A stretch of DNA of 64,000 nt from Rhodanobacteraceae bacterium (GTDB lineage Bacteria > Pseudomonadota > Gammaproteobacteria > Xanthomonadales > Rhodanobacteraceae). The notes beneath the pieces were generated by a model that saw only the letters and a program-made list of their open reading frames with translations, made no database searches and had not been told where the DNA came from. The translations under genes were made by a program, and so were the position numbers. This document shows positions 44,414-53,750 of this stretch, piece after piece. Position 1 is the first letter of the stretch. Each line of letters starts with the position of its first letter. The stretch lies in assembly GCA_009996615.1 (NCBI GenBank), contig JAACZU010000008.1, positions 62,001-126,000 on the forward strand. Reading direction: 5' to 3'.

Positions 44414-45772
44414 ATGCGACTGATTCACACTTGCGCCATGAACGAGCACAGTGCAAGTCCGGGTTCGGTGCGCGGGATTCCGCTGCGCGTGGAAATGGGT
44501 ACGCCGGCGGCGCGCACGGCCGGCACCGGCGACGAGGCGGAGGCGCGCACGCTGCGCGCCGCGCTGGCGGACCTGCCGGCGCTGCTGGCGAGCGCGCCGC
44601 ATCGGCTGATGTTCTTCGCCGGTGCCTCGGCGGTGCTCGTGTCGATGCTGTGGTGGGCGTGCTTCCTCGCGGCGGGCTTCTTCGGCCACGCATTTCCGGC
44701 CGCGCCGGTGCCGGCCGGCTGGGCGCATGCGGTGTTCACGCAGTACGGCATGCTGCCGTTCTTCATGTTCGGCTTCCTGCTGACCGTGTTTCCGCGCTGG
44801 ATGGGCCAGCCGGCGCTGACGCGGCGGCACTACGTGCCGGTGTTCGCCGGCGTGTTCGGCGGTTATCTCCTGGCGCACGTCGGCCTGCTCGGGCTGAAGC
44901 CGCTGCTGCTCGCCGGCCTGGCGCTGATGCTGGCCGGCTGGATCGCCGCGCTGGTCGCGCTCGGCGGCGTGCTGGCGCGCAACGGCGCACGCGACATGCA
45001 TGCGCTGTCGTGCTTCGTCGCGCTGGTGCTCGGCGCGTGCGGGCTGGCCGCGTTCGGCGCGTTCGCGCTCGGCGCGCCGTGGCAGTTCGCGTTTGTGGCG
45101 ATCAAGCTCGGCACGTTCGGCCTGCTGCTGCCGATCTATTTCACGGTCTGCCACCGCATGGTGCCGTTCTTCAGCATGAACGTGGTTGGCCGCAGCTACC
45201 GCGTGTTCAAGCCGGCCTGGAGCCTGCCGCTGGCGTGGGCGCTGCTGCTGGTGCACCTCGGCTTGGACCTGACCCATCACCAGGACTGGCTGTGGCTGGT
45301 CGATGCGCCGCTGGCCGCGCTGTTCCTCGTGCACGCGCTCGGCTGGCAGCCGTGGAAATGCATGAAGCCGGGCCTGCTGGCGGCGCTGCACCTGGCATTC
45401 GCGTGGCTGCCGGTCGCGTTCGCGCTGTACGCGGCGCAGAGCCTGCTCGCGTTCACCGACCACGGCTTCCTGCTCGGCCGCGCGCCGGTGCATGCGCTGA
45501 CGATCGGCTTCTTCGGCTCGATGCTGGTGGCAATGGTCACGCGCGTGACGCAGGGTCACTCCGGCCGGCCGCTCGAAATGGGCCGGATACCTTGGCTGAC
45601 GTTCGCGCTGCTGCAACTGGTCGCGCTGTCTCGCCTGTGGGCCGAGGTGTCGACCGATGCGCCGCTGTGGCTGGTGATCGCGGCGTTCGGCTGGCTGGTC
45701 GCGTTCGCGCCGTGGGTGCTGCGCTCGCTGTGGATCTACCTGACGCCGCGCGTGGATGGCCAGGCGGGGTAG
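44414..45772 (+). CDS. nnrS: NnrS family heme-copper membrane protein
   Basis: 452 residues with about twelve membrane helices. SAPHRLMFFAGASAVLVSMLWW, FTQYGMLPFFMFGFLLTVFPRWM and VGHS-like TRVTQGHSGRPLEM are NnrS signatures. NnrS is an inner-membrane heme- and copper-containing protein that protects cells against nitric oxide stress. The first residues look weak, and ATG 44438 is a likely alternative start. The stop codon TAG (45770-45772) lies within a GTAGGAGCGCACC repeat. It is divergent from the DUF2249 gene, with an FNR-like box on each side of the gap. Confidence 0.88.
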   Translation: MRLIHTCAMNEHSASPGSVRGIPLRVEMGTPAARTAGTGDEAEARTLRAALADLPALLASAPHRLMFFAGASAVLVSMLWWACFLAAGFFGHAFPAAPVPAGWAHAVFTQYGMLPFFMFGFLLTVFPRWMGQPALTRRHYVPVFAGVFGGYLLAHVGLLGLKPLLLAGLALMLAGWIAALVALGGVLARNGARDMHALSCFVALVLGACGLAAFGAFALGAPWQFAFVAIKLGTFGLLLPIYFTVCHRMVPFFSMNVVGRSYRVFKPAWSLPLAWALLLVHLGLDLTHHQDWLWLVDAPLAALFLVHALGWQPWKCMKPGLLAALHLAFAWLPVAFALYAAQSLLAFTDHGFLLGRAPVHALTIGFFGSMLVAMVTRVTQGHSGRPLEMGRIPWLTFALLQLVALSRLWAEVSTDAPLWLVIAAFGWLVAFAPWVLRSLWIYLTPRVDGQAG

Positions 45773-45884
45773 GAGCGCACCCTGTGCGCGACCGATCTGC
45801 GGTATCAATACGCGCCGGGTCGCCTCACGGCGCAATCAACACCATCCCCACCCGACCCTCCCCTTGAAGGGGAGGGCTTGAAGC
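45768..45884. repeat. Two repeats between nnrS and the SirB2 gene
   Basis: GGTAGGAGCGCACCCTGTGC (45768 on) supplies the nnrS stop codon and is the inverse of 18608. ACACCATCCCCACCCGACCC followed by CTCCCCTTGAAGGGGAG (45839-45884) is a copy of the family at 15571. Confidence 0.65.
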
Positions 45885-45898
45885 GACCAGCGAGACGT

Positions 45899-46300
45899 AT
45901 GGCCATCTATTACCTGCAGATCAAATGGGTCCACATCTGGGCCGTGATCCTCTCCGGCAGCCTGTTCGCGCTGCGCGGGCTGCTGATGCTGGCGCGCTCG
46001 CGCCTGACCAACCACGCCGCGCTGCGCTACCTGTCCTACGCGATCGACACCACGCTGCTGACCGCGGCGCTGATGCTGGTGACGATCCTGCACCAGTATC
46101 CGTTCGTGCAGGCGTGGCTGACGGTCAAGGTGCTGCTGCTGGTGGCCTACATCGTGCTCGGCACGCTGGCCTTGAAGCGCGGGCGCACGCGCGGCGTGCA
46201 GGTGGCCTGCTATGTCGCGGCGCTGGCCGTGTTCGCCTTCATCGCCAGCGTGGCGCGCGCGCACAACCCATGGGGCGTGTTCGCGCCGCTGCTATCCTGA
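45899..46300 (+). CDS. SirB2 family membrane protein
   Basis: 133 residues with four hydrophobic helices. MAIYYLQIKWVHIWAVILSG and LRYLSYAIDTTLLTAALML are the SirB2 pattern (helix with His, then SYxIDT). Despite its name the family is not a proven invasion regulator; a heme- or redox-linked role is suspected from the buried His. The ATG at 45899 is preferred over a TTG further up that lies in a repeat. It sits between nnrS and a DUF4010 gene, same strand. Confidence 0.75.
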   Translation: MAIYYLQIKWVHIWAVILSGSLFALRGLLMLARSRLTNHAALRYLSYAIDTTLLTAALMLVTILHQYPFVQAWLTVKVLLLVAYIVLGTLALKRGRTRGVQVACYVAALAVFAFIASVARAHNPWGVFAPLLS

Positions 46301-46328
46301 GCAGCCGTTCCGGCTGGCAGGATGCGCG

Positions 46329-47573
46329 ATGGAGTTCGATGGAATACCGCTGTCCGGCTTCCTCGCCGCGCTCGGCGGTGGCCTGCTGGTCGGCATCGAG
46401 CGCGAGCGCAGCAAGGGCGAAAGCCCCGAGCGCGCCGCGGCCGGCGTGCGCACGTTCACGTTGGCGGCGCTGGCCGGTGCCGTCGGCGCCCTGCTAGGCC
46501 CGGTGGCGCTGGCGCTGGCCGGACTCGCGGTCATCGCGCTGGTCTTTGCCGGTTACCAGGTCAGCCGCCACGACGATCCCGGCCTGACGACCGAACTGGC
46601 GCTGGTGCTGGTCTTCCTGCTCGGTGCCGAAGCGATGCAGGCGGCGCAGTTCGCCGCCGCGCTGTTCGTGCTGCTGGCGGTGCTGCTCGCCAGCAAGCAG
46701 GCGCTGCACCGTTTCACGCGCCAGGTCCTGAGCAATGCCGAACTGGCCGACCTGCTGCTGCTGGCCGCCTCGGCGCTGATCGTGCTGCCGCTGCTGCCCG
46801 ACCAGGCGATCGATCCGTTCAACGTGCTCAACCCGCGCAAGCTGTGGCTGCTGGTGGTGCTGGTAATGGCGATCAACGCGGCCGGCTACATCGCGTTGCG
46901 CATCGTCGGTGGCGGCCGCGGCCTGCTGCTGGCCGGCCTGCTCGGCGGCTTCGTGTCGAGCACGGCGACGATCGGCGGCATGGGTCAGCGTGCGCGCGCG
47001 CTGCCGGCCTTGCGACGCTCGGCGGTGGCCGGCGCGTTGCTGTCGAACGTCGCGACGGTGATCCAGCTGGCGTTGATCCTCGCCGCGCTGGCACCGGCGT
47101 TGCTGCGCGCGTTCGCGCCGGCACTGGTCGCCGCCGGCGTTGTCGCCGCGCTGGTCGCGCTGGCATTCGCGCTGCGCGCGCGGAACGAGCGGCACGACGA
47201 CGGCTCGATGCCGGCCGCGACGCGGCCGTTCGACCTGCGTCATGCGCTGCTGTTCGCCACGATCGTCGGCGTGGCGTTGCTGCTGTCGGCCGCGTTGAAT
47301 GCCTGGATCGGCGCCGGCGGCGTATTCGCGGCCGCCGCGGCCAGCGGCCTGGCCGACGTGCACGCCGCGGCGGTGTCGATCGGCCAGCTCGCCGCCACCG
47401 CGACGATCCCGCTCGCCGACGCGCGCCTCGCGCTCGCGGTCGCGTTCGTCACCAATTCGGTGATGAAGTGCGTGGCGGCGCTCGGTGGCGGCGGCGCGGA
47501 CTATGCGCGCGCGCTGGTCGGCGGCGTGCTGCTGATCGACGTTGCACTGGTTGCCGCATTGTGGCTTTCTTGA
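46329..47573 (+). CDS. MgtC/SapB N-terminal and DUF4010 membrane protein
   Basis: 414 residues, about twelve helices. GGGLLVGIERERSKGES is the MgtC-type signature near the N-terminus, followed by GVRTFTLAALAGAVG. The C-terminal DUF4010 part contains GGFVSSTATIGGMGQRAR and FVTNSVMKC. The family lies in the inner membrane; transport of a small solute or metal is suspected but unproven. The start at 46329 gives the usual N-terminus. It is upstream of nirK by 125 nt with the nirK FNR-like box between. Confidence 0.8.
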   Translation: MEFDGIPLSGFLAALGGGLLVGIERERSKGESPERAAAGVRTFTLAALAGAVGALLGPVALALAGLAVIALVFAGYQVSRHDDPGLTTELALVLVFLLGAEAMQAAQFAAALFVLLAVLLASKQALHRFTRQVLSNAELADLLLLAASALIVLPLLPDQAIDPFNVLNPRKLWLLVVLVMAINAAGYIALRIVGGGRGLLLAGLLGGFVSSTATIGGMGQRARALPALRRSAVAGALLSNVATVIQLALILAALAPALLRAFAPALVAAGVVAALVALAFALRARNERHDDGSMPAATRPFDLRHALLFATIVGVALLLSAALNAWIGAGGVFAAAAASGLADVHAAAVSIGQLAATATIPLADARLALAVAFVTNSVMKCVAALGGGGADYARALVGGVLLIDVALVAALWLS

Positions 47574-47613
47574 CCCGGTGCGGCACCGCGCCGCACCACC
47601 CGGGGCCTCACGC

Positions 47614-47627
47614 TTGACCCACGTCAG
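47614..47627. promoter_or_regulatory. FNR/DNR-like box upstream of nirK
   Basis: TTGACCCACGTCAG, one mismatch, nearly identical to the qNor box (TTGACGCACGTCAG). Its centre is 78 nt before the nirK ATG. Confidence 0.65.
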
Positions 47628-47698
47628 CCATGCCGCGCGCCGGCAGGACTAGGCTGCAGCCAACGCTTCACCCTATCCGTCAGCCACGGGGATCCACC

Positions 47699-49207
47699 AT
47701 GAAACGAATCCTGCTTGTCCTGGCCATCGCCGCTTCGGCAGGCCTGACCGCGTGCTCTTCGTCATCGACGCCCGCGGTCATGGCAACGGCGAACGCGGCC
47801 ACCACCGGCGGTTCGGCCAAGGGCGATTTCGGCCCGCCGCAGGGCGAGCCGATCCACGCCGTGCTGACCAGCCCGCCGCACGTGCCACCGCCGGTCAACC
47901 GCAACTATCCGGCCAAGGTCATCGTCGATCTCGAAGTGATCGAGAAGGAGATGCCGATCTCCGAAGGAGTGACCTACACGTTCTGGACCTTCGGCGGCAC
48001 CGTGCCGGGCAGCTTCATCCGCGTGCGCCAAGGCGACACGGTCGAGTTCCACCTGAAGAACGCGCCCGACAGCAAGATGCCGCACAACATCGACCTGCAC
48101 GGCGTGACCGGCCCGGGCGGCGGCGCCGCGTCGAGCTTCACCGCGCCGGGGCACGAGTCGCAGTTCACGTTCAAGGCGCTCAACCAGGGCATCTACGTCT
48201 ACCACTGCGCGACCGCGCCGGTCGGCATGCACGTCGCCAACGGCATGTACGGCCTGATCCTGGTCGAGCCGCCCGAGGGCCTGTCGAAGGTCGACCACGA
48301 GTACTACGTGATGCAGGGCGACTTCTACACGACCGGCAAGTACCGCGAGAAGGGCCACCAGCCGTTCGACATGGAGAAGGCGATCGACGAGAACCCGACC
48401 TATGTCCTGTTCAACGGCGCCGAGGGTGCGCTGACCGGCGACAAGGCGCTGGCCGCGAAGACGGGCGAGACGGTGCGCCTGTTCGTCGGCAACGGCGGCC
48501 CGAACCTGGTGTCGAGCTTCCACGTGATCGGCGAGATCTTCGACAAGGTGCAGCCGGAAGGCGGCACGCATCCGCAGGAGAACGTGCAGACCACGCTGAT
48601 CCCGGCCGGCGGCGCGGCGACGGTCGAGTTCCATCTCGAAGTCCCGGGCAGCTACGTGCTGGTCGACCACTCGATCTTCCGCGCGTTCAACAAGGGCGCG
48701 CTGGCGATCCTCAAGGTCGACGGGCCGGAGAACAAGGCGATCTACTCGGGCAAGGAAGTCGACGCGGTGTACCTGGGCGATCGCTCGGAGCCGAACCTGA
48801 AGGCGGTCAGCACGGCGGCCACGGCGCACGCGGCCGGCACGCTGACGAAGGAGGAGCAGATCGCGGCCGGCAAGCAGCTGTTCACGGGCACCTGCTCGGT
48901 CTGCCACCAGGCCAACGGCCAGGGCCTGCCCAGCGTGTTCCCGCCGCTGGCCAAGTCCGACTACATCGCGGCCGATCCGAAGCGCATCATCGACGTCGTG
49001 CTGCACGGCCTGAACGGCAAGGTCAAGGTCAACGGCACCGAGTACAACTCGGTCATGCCGCCGATGACGCAGCTGACCGACGACGAGGTCGCCAACATCG
49101 CCACCTATGTCCTCAACAGCTGGGACAACCCGGGCGGCCGCGTGGCCAAGGAAGAGGTGGCGACAGTGCGCGCCAACCCGCCGGCCAGCAAGCCGGCCGA
49201 ACACTGA
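47699..49207 (+). CDS. nirK: Copper nitrite reductase with C-terminal cytochrome c, lipoprotein
   Basis: 502 residues. The signal peptide ends in a lipobox LTAC (Cys19), as in membrane-anchored AniA. Two cupredoxin domains follow: His129 (PHN), Asp132, His134, His169-Cys170 (YHCATAP), His178 and Met183 give type 1 and type 2 copper ligands, with SFHVIGE and VDHSIFRAF in the second domain. A cytochrome c domain with CSVCH (near 399) and a later Met (MPPMTQ) is fused at the end. It reduces nitrite to NO in the periplasm. The fused heme can accept electrons directly. Next are NirV-like and SCO genes. Confidence 0.95.
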   Translation: MKRILLVLAIAASAGLTACSSSSTPAVMATANAATTGGSAKGDFGPPQGEPIHAVLTSPPHVPPPVNRNYPAKVIVDLEVIEKEMPISEGVTYTFWTFGGTVPGSFIRVRQGDTVEFHLKNAPDSKMPHNIDLHGVTGPGGGAASSFTAPGHESQFTFKALNQGIYVYHCATAPVGMHVANGMYGLILVEPPEGLSKVDHEYYVMQGDFYTTGKYREKGHQPFDMEKAIDENPTYVLFNGAEGALTGDKALAAKTGETVRLFVGNGGPNLVSSFHVIGEIFDKVQPEGGTHPQENVQTTLIPAGGAATVEFHLEVPGSYVLVDHSIFRAFNKGALAILKVDGPENKAIYSGKEVDAVYLGDRSEPNLKAVSTAATAHAAGTLTKEEQIAAGKQLFTGTCSVCHQANGQGLPSVFPPLAKSDYIAADPKRIIDVVLHGLNGKVKVNGTEYNSVMPPMTQLTDDEVANIATYVLNSWDNPGGRVAKEEVATVRANPPASKPAEH

Positions 49208-49265
49208 CGCACGTGCTGGACGCGCTGCCGCCACGCCGGCGGCAGCGCACGAATCGAGGGCTGTG

Positions 49266-50099
49266 ATGATGCAACGTGGACGTCCAGGCCGGTCTCTCCC
49301 CCGCCCCGTGGCGCGCATCGGCGCATCGCTCGCAGCCCTCGGCCTGCTGCTCGCCGGCGCCGCCGTGGCGGCGCCGGCCGAGCCGGCCTATGTCGAGATC
49401 CCGGCCACCTCGTTCCTCAGCGTGATCGAGAGCGAACCGGGCGCCAAGCCGACGCCGATCGCCACCTATGCGCTGCGCCGCGAGCCGGTCACGAATGCCG
49501 AGTTCCTCGCCTTCGTCACCGCGCACCCGGAATGGCGGCGCGACCGCGTGCCGGCGCTGTTCGCCGACCGCCAGTACCTGGCGCACTGGAGCGCGCCCGA
49601 TGCGCTCGGCGCGGACGCCCTGCCCGCGCAGCCGGTCACGCGCGTGAGCTGGTTCGCCGCGCAGGCCTACTGCGAATCGGAAAACGCGCGCCTGCCGACG
49701 TGGCTGGAGTGGGAGCGCGCCGCCGCCGCCAGCGAGACGGTTGCCGACGCGCGCGGCGACGCGGCCTGGCGCCGGCGCCTGCTCGACTGGTACGCCAAGC
49801 CGTCGAGCGGCGCGCTCGGCACGGTCGGCGGGTCGCCAAACCTCTACGGCGTGCGCGACCTGCACGGCCTGGTGTGGGAATGGGTTGACGACTACGCGGC
49901 GATGATGGTCACCGCCGACAGCCGCGACCAGAACGACCCCGACCGCCTGAAATTCTGCGGCGCCGGCGCGATGAGCCTGCGCGACCGCGACAACTACGCG
50001 CTGCTCATGCGCATCGCGATGCTGTCCTCGCTGAAGGCGGCCGACACGACCGCCAACCTCGGCTTCCGCTGCGCGCGCGACCCAGGAGATACCCCATGA
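49266..50099 (+). CDS. nirV: NirV-like SUMF1/formylglycine-enzyme-fold protein
   Basis: 277 residues. A membrane or signal segment (ARIGASLAALGLLLAGAAVA) is followed by a SUMF1-like domain: EPVTNAEFLAFVTAHPEW, PVTRVSWFAAQAYCESENAR, LPTWLEWERAAAA, DLHGLVWEWVDDY and NLGFRCARD. Proteins of this kind next to nirK are called NirV; their role in NirK maturation is unproven. The usual formylglycine-enzyme active-site cysteine pair is not evident, so it is probably not an oxidase. It overlaps the SCO gene by 4 nt. Confidence 0.8.
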   Translation: MMQRGRPGRSLPRPVARIGASLAALGLLLAGAAVAAPAEPAYVEIPATSFLSVIESEPGAKPTPIATYALRREPVTNAEFLAFVTAHPEWRRDRVPALFADRQYLAHWSAPDALGADALPAQPVTRVSWFAAQAYCESENARLPTWLEWERAAAASETVADARGDAAWRRRLLDWYAKPSSGALGTVGGSPNLYGVRDLHGLVWEWVDDYAAMMVTADSRDQNDPDRLKFCGAGAMSLRDRDNYALLMRIAMLSSLKAADTTANLGFRCARDPGDTP

Positions 50100-50701
50100 A
50101 CACGATCCGTCCGTTCGTCTGCATGCTCGTGCTCGCACTCGCCGCGACGCTGTCGCCCGCCCCGCTGCACGCGGCCGATGCCGCACCGGCCGCGGTGGCC
50201 GCGCTGCCCGGCGATTCGGCCTACCAGCTGGCCGTGCCGCTGGTCGACCAGGACGGCAAGGGACTCCAATTTGCCGACGGCCGCGGCCGGCCGCGCGTGG
50301 TCAGCATGTTCTACACCTCGTGCAAGTTCGTCTGCCCGCTGATCATCGACACCGTGCTCAAGACCGAGCGCGCGCTGCCCGAGGCCGACCGCGCCCGCTT
50401 CGACGTGCTGCTGGTCAGCCTCGACCCGGACCGCGACACGCCGGCCGCGCTCAAGCAGGTCGCCGACAAGCGCCGCCTCGACACGTCGCGCTGGCGCCTG
50501 GCGCGCACCGACAAGAGCCACGTGCGCCGCCTCGCCGCCGTGCTCGGCATCCAGTACAAGCAGCTCGAGGATGGCGAGTTCAGCCATTCGAGCGCGCTGG
50601 TGCTGCTCGATGCGGACGGCCGCATCGTCGCGCGCACCGAGAAGCTTGGCGCGGCCGATCCGGAGTTCGTCGCGGCGGTCGCGCGCACGCTGGCGCGCTA
50701 G
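50096..50701 (+). CDS. SCO1/SenC copper chaperone
   Basis: 201 residues. After a signal peptide (ending PAPLHAADA), the thioredoxin-like domain carries the copper motif FYTSCKFVCP (Cys76, Cys80) and the conserved distal His in EDGEFSHSSALVLL. SCO proteins insert copper into oxidases and other periplasmic copper enzymes. Its place behind nirK and nirV, translationally coupled, suggests it serves NirK. The protein is presumably anchored in or exported across the inner membrane. Confidence 0.88.
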   Translation: MNTIRPFVCMLVLALAATLSPAPLHAADAAPAAVAALPGDSAYQLAVPLVDQDGKGLQFADGRGRPRVVSMFYTSCKFVCPLIIDTVLKTERALPEADRARFDVLLVSLDPDRDTPAALKQVADKRRLDTSRWRLARTDKSHVRRLAAVLGIQYKQLEDGEFSHSSALVLLDADGRIVARTEKLGAADPEFVAAVARTLAR

Positions 50702-50716
50702 CACCGCATCGTGCGC

Positions 50717-50742
50717 GCCTTGCCCTGCATGCCGGGCAAGGC
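50717..50742 (+). terminator. Hairpin after the SCO gene
   Basis: A 9-bp stem GCCTTGCCC/GGGCAAGGC with an 8-nt loop, 16 nt after the stop. There is no T-run; it may end the nirK operon with help from Rho. Confidence 0.4.
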
Positions 50743-50895
50743 CACGGCCTTGCTGCCTGCATCCTGGTCTCCACGCACCGTGGCGCAGCGGCTTGCGCAA
50801 GGCGGGAGCTCGGCGGCATGCTATCGAGCACGGCGCCGTCGAGGTGGCCGCAACCGCCTGTACCAGGCGCCGGCCACCGAGGACACCGCCCGCGC

Positions 50896-51603
50896 ATGAT
50901 CGAGTTTGGACACCGCACCCACGTCGGCCTGCGCCGCGAGCACAACGAAGACACCTATTACGCGGACGGCGACCTCGGCCTGTGGCTGGTCGCCGACGGC
51001 ATGGGCGGTCACGAGCATGGCGAAGTCGCCAGCGCGCTCGCGCGCGACGTGCTCGTGCGCGAAGTCGGCAACGGCGTCGAGCTGGTGCGCGCGATCCAGA
51101 TCGCCGACGAGGAGATCATCCGCCACTCCACGCGCCGCTCCGAGGCGCTGCCGATGGGCACCACGATCGCCGCGCTGCGCGTGACGATGGGCAACCAGTT
51201 CGAGGTCGCCTGGGTCGGCGACAGCCGCGTCTACGTGTGGGACGAGGGCGGCCTGCGGCAGCTGTCGCAGGACCATTCCTACGTGCAGGAACTGGTCGCC
51301 CAGGGCGCGATCACGAGCGAGCAGGCGCGCAGCCACCCGCATCGCAACGTCGTCACGCAGGCGCTCGGCGTGACCGATCCGCAGTCGCTGCGCGTGGAGA
51401 GCCTGCGCGGCGAACTGCGGCCCGGCATGCAGATGCTGCTATGCAGCGACGGCCTGACCGAGGAAGTCAAGGACGGCGCGATCGCCGCGATCGTCGCGCG
51501 CCAGGACCTGACGCCGCAGGAATGCGTCGAGCACCTGATCCTGGCCGCGCTCGACGGCGGCGGCTCGGACAACGTCACCGTGATCCTGGTGCGGGTGCGC
51601 TGA
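50896..51603 (+). CDS. PP2C-type Ser/Thr protein phosphatase
   Basis: 235 residues. Metal-binding acids are in REHNEDTYY (Asp19), LVADGMGGHEHGEVAS (Asp34) and the C-terminal GGGSDNVTVILVRV, with CSDGLTEEV in between. These are bacterial Stp-like phosphatases that reverse Hanks-type kinase phosphorylation. No kinase gene is adjacent. The start at 50896 gives the family N-terminus (FGHRTHVGLRREHNED). Confidence 0.9.
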   Translation: MIEFGHRTHVGLRREHNEDTYYADGDLGLWLVADGMGGHEHGEVASALARDVLVREVGNGVELVRAIQIADEEIIRHSTRRSEALPMGTTIAALRVTMGNQFEVAWVGDSRVYVWDEGGLRQLSQDHSYVQELVAQGAITSEQARSHPHRNVVTQALGVTDPQSLRVESLRGELRPGMQMLLCSDGLTEEVKDGAIAAIVARQDLTPQECVEHLILAALDGGGSDNVTVILVRVR

Positions 51604-51646
51604 AGGGCCGGGATTGGGGATTCGAAGAAGCCCCCGGCGATGTAGT

Positions 51647-51680
51647 GTGGGACGCAGCCGCGCAGCGGCGAGTCCCACCG
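51647..51680. repeat. GTGGGACGCAGCCGCGCAGC repeat
   Basis: A single copy of the arm found as an inverted pair at 29535-29620. It lies between the phosphatase gene and convergent dnaQ. Confidence 0.65.
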
Positions 51681-51747
51681 CTGCGCGTCAATCTTGGCGA
51701 AGGCTCTGGCCGGCCGCGCGGAGCGCGCCCAGCCTACGTGTATCTGT

Positions 51748-52491
51748 TCACGCCGACGCCACTTCAGCCGGGATTTCCACCGGCACATCGAGGCGCTTCC
51801 ACACGCAGGCACCACGGCTGGCCTTGTCGATCGCGTCGAGGCGGGCGGCATGCAGCACGAGTTCGGCATCGAGCGCGCGCAGCACGCGCGGGCGCACGCG
51901 GATGCGCACCTCGACCGGCGCCGCTGCCGACGTGCCGGGCGCGGCCGCCTCGTCGAAGAAGCCGAGACTGCCCTGCCCGGCGGTCAGCGCGAGGTAGACC
52001 TCGGCGAGCAGGTTCGCGTCGAGCAGCGCGCCGTGCAGGCCGCGGTGGCTGTTGTCGACGTCCAGGCGCTTGCACAGCGCATCGAGGCTGTTGCGTTGGC
52101 CCGGAAACTTCTCGCGCGCCAGCGCCAGCGTGTCGAGGATCTCCGCGCGCTCGGCCATGCGCGGGCGCTCGACGCCGGCACGCGCCAGCTCGGCGTCGAG
52201 GAAGCCGACGTCGAACGCGGCGTTGTGCGCGATGACCTCGGCGCCGTCGATGAAGGCGAGGAACTCGTGGACGATGTCGGCGAAGCGCGGCTTGTCGCGC
52301 AGGAACTCGTCGCTGATGCCGGTGACCGCGCGCGCGCCCTCGTCGATCTCGCGGTCGGGATTGAGGTAATGGTGGAACGTGCGCCCGGTCGGCCGCCGCT
52401 GCACCAGCTCCACGCAGCCGATCTCGATGATGCGATGGCCGCGCTGGACCTCCAGGCCGGTGGTTTCGGTGTCGAGGATGACCTGCCTCAT
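51748..52491 (-). CDS. dnaQ: DNA polymerase III epsilon subunit
   Basis: 247 residues. Exonuclease motifs: ILDTETTG (Asp7, Glu9), [11 protein letters not shown] and the HxxxxD-type [19 protein letters not shown]. It is the proofreading 3'-5' exonuclease of the replicase. The start overlaps the rnhA stop by 4 nt (ATGA), the usual rnhA-dnaQ pairing of proteobacteria, here both on the minus strand. Confidence 0.93.
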   Translation of the reverse strand: MRQVILDTETTGLEVQRGHRIIEIGCVELVQRRPTGRTFHHYLNPDREIDEGARAVTGISDEFLRDKPRFADIVHEFLAFIDGAEVIAHNAAFDVGFLDAELARAGVERPRMAERAEILDTLALAREKFPGQRNSLDALCKRLDVDNSHRGLHGALLDANLLAEVYLALTAGQGSLGFFDEAAAPGTSAAAPVEVRIRVRPRVLRALDAELVLHAARLDAIDKASRGACVWKRLDVPVEIPAEVASA

Positions 52492-52961
52492 GCGTGCTCC
52501 CGTTGCTCCTTGAACGCCAGCGCGGCATCGCGCGCGAGCGTGTCGACGCGCTCGTTCTCGGCATGGCCGGCGTGGCCCCGGACCCAGTGCCAGCGCACGT
52601 GGTGCGCGGCGAGCGCGGCGGACAGGCGCTCCCACAGGTCGCGGTTCTTGACCGGCTGCTTGTCGCTGGTGCGCCAGCCGTTCGCGCGCCAGCGCGCCAT
52701 CCATTCCTCGACGCCGCGCTTGACGTATTGCGAGTCGGTGGTCAGCACGACCTCGCACGGACGCTTGAGCGCCTCCAGGCCGGCGATCGCGGCCATCAGC
52801 TCCATGCGGTTGTTGGTGGTCAGCGCCTCGCCGCCGGACAGTTCCTTCTCGTGCGCGCCGGTGCGCAGCAACACGCCCCAGCCGCCGGGACCGGGATTGC
52901 CGAGGCAGGCGCCGTCGGTGAACAGTTCGACGCGCGGCGCGCGCGCGGCCGCCGTGCTCAT
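52488..52961 (-). CDS. rnhA: Ribonuclease HI
   Basis: 157 residues from the ATG at 52961, chosen for its 4-nt ATGA overlap with the methyltransferase stop. Catalytic acids: [11 protein letters not shown] (Asp16), [10 protein letters not shown] (Glu54), TTDSQYV and the late Asp in [10 protein letters not shown]. It degrades RNA in RNA-DNA hybrids. The gene is in a coupled unit methyltransferase-rnhA-dnaQ. Confidence 0.93.
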   Translation of the reverse strand: MSTAAARAPRVELFTDGACLGNPGPGGWGVLLRTGAHEKELSGGEALTTNNRMELMAAIAGLEALKRPCEVVLTTDSQYVKRGVEEWMARWRANGWRTSDKQPVKNRDLWERLSAALAAHHVRWHWVRGHAGHAENERVDTLARDAALAFKEQREHA

Positions 52962-53647
52962 GCGCATGCACGCTGGCTGGGGGTGCCGGCCAGATGCGGC
53001 CGGATCGCGACGCGAGCGCGCGCGACGCGCGGCCGCAACGGCGTCAGCACGGCGCGCTGGCGCGTCGCGGCGAGCAGGTAGGCCGCACGCAGGCGCGCGA
53101 GTGGACCTGCGCTGGCGTCGTCGCGGCGCGGCCAGCAGCTGCCCAGATACTCGACATCGCCCGCGGCGAGCCGGTGCTGCACGAAGCGTCGGCGCATGAA
53201 GTCGGCCGGGGCCGTGCGCGGCACCGCCAGGCCCCGCCGTGCCTGCCAATGCAGCCAGGCCAGCCACGGGCTCCACGGATTGAAGCCATACCAGAGCAGC
53301 ACGCCGCCCGGTGCGAGCACGCGGCCAAGCTCGGCCAGCATCCGCTCGTCCGGCACGACGTCGCCGACATGCTGCGCCAGCACCAGCTGGAACGCCTCGT
53401 CCTCCCACGGCAGCGCCTGCGGCGCGCAGGCGACATCGCCCGACAGCGTCCCCGCGTCCAGATGCAGGCGCACGGCGGCGAGATGGCGCGTGTCGGGCGC
53501 CAGCGCGTGATGGCCGGCGCAGGCCTGCAGCACCAGCGCGCGCCCGGCGGGGCGGCGCGCGGCGTGCGTGGGCACGCACGCGAGTTCCTCGCGCAGCAGT
53601 GCCGCCACTTCGGGCAGGGCGAACAGGTTGTCGGAACCGAGGATCAC
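52958..53647 (-). CDS. SAM-dependent methyltransferase
   Basis: 229 residues. The fold is class I methyltransferase-like, but the Gly-rich SAM loop is modified ([13 protein letters not shown]). Later strands [20 protein letters not shown] and [20 protein letters not shown] fit the family. The substrate is unknown. It precedes rnhA and is divergent from gloB, the order commonly seen in Lysobacterales. The region upstream holds a TATAGT-like -10 for gloB. Confidence 0.75.
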   Translation of the reverse strand: MILGSDNLFALPEVAALLREELACVPTHAARRPAGRALVLQACAGHHALAPDTRHLAAVRLHLDAGTLSGDVACAPQALPWEDEAFQLVLAQHVGDVVPDERMLAELGRVLAPGGVLLWYGFNPWSPWLAWLHWQARRGLAVPRTAPADFMRRRFVQHRLAAGDVEYLGSCWPRRDDASAGPLARLRAAYLLAATRQRAVLTPLRPRVARARVAIRPHLAGTPSQRACA

Positions 53648-53750
53648 GGGAGAGTGCGTGCCAATGACGGCGGAAGTGTAGCGCGTCCACTACGCATCTA
53701 ATGTTCTTTTAACCATTGCACGCGACAGCGGTCGCTATAGTCGCGCCGCC

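Noticed and set aside
53709-53741. Sigma-70 promoter for gloB
   Set aside because: A TATAGT -10 is present, but no -35 with acceptable spacing was found, so it is not listed as a feature.
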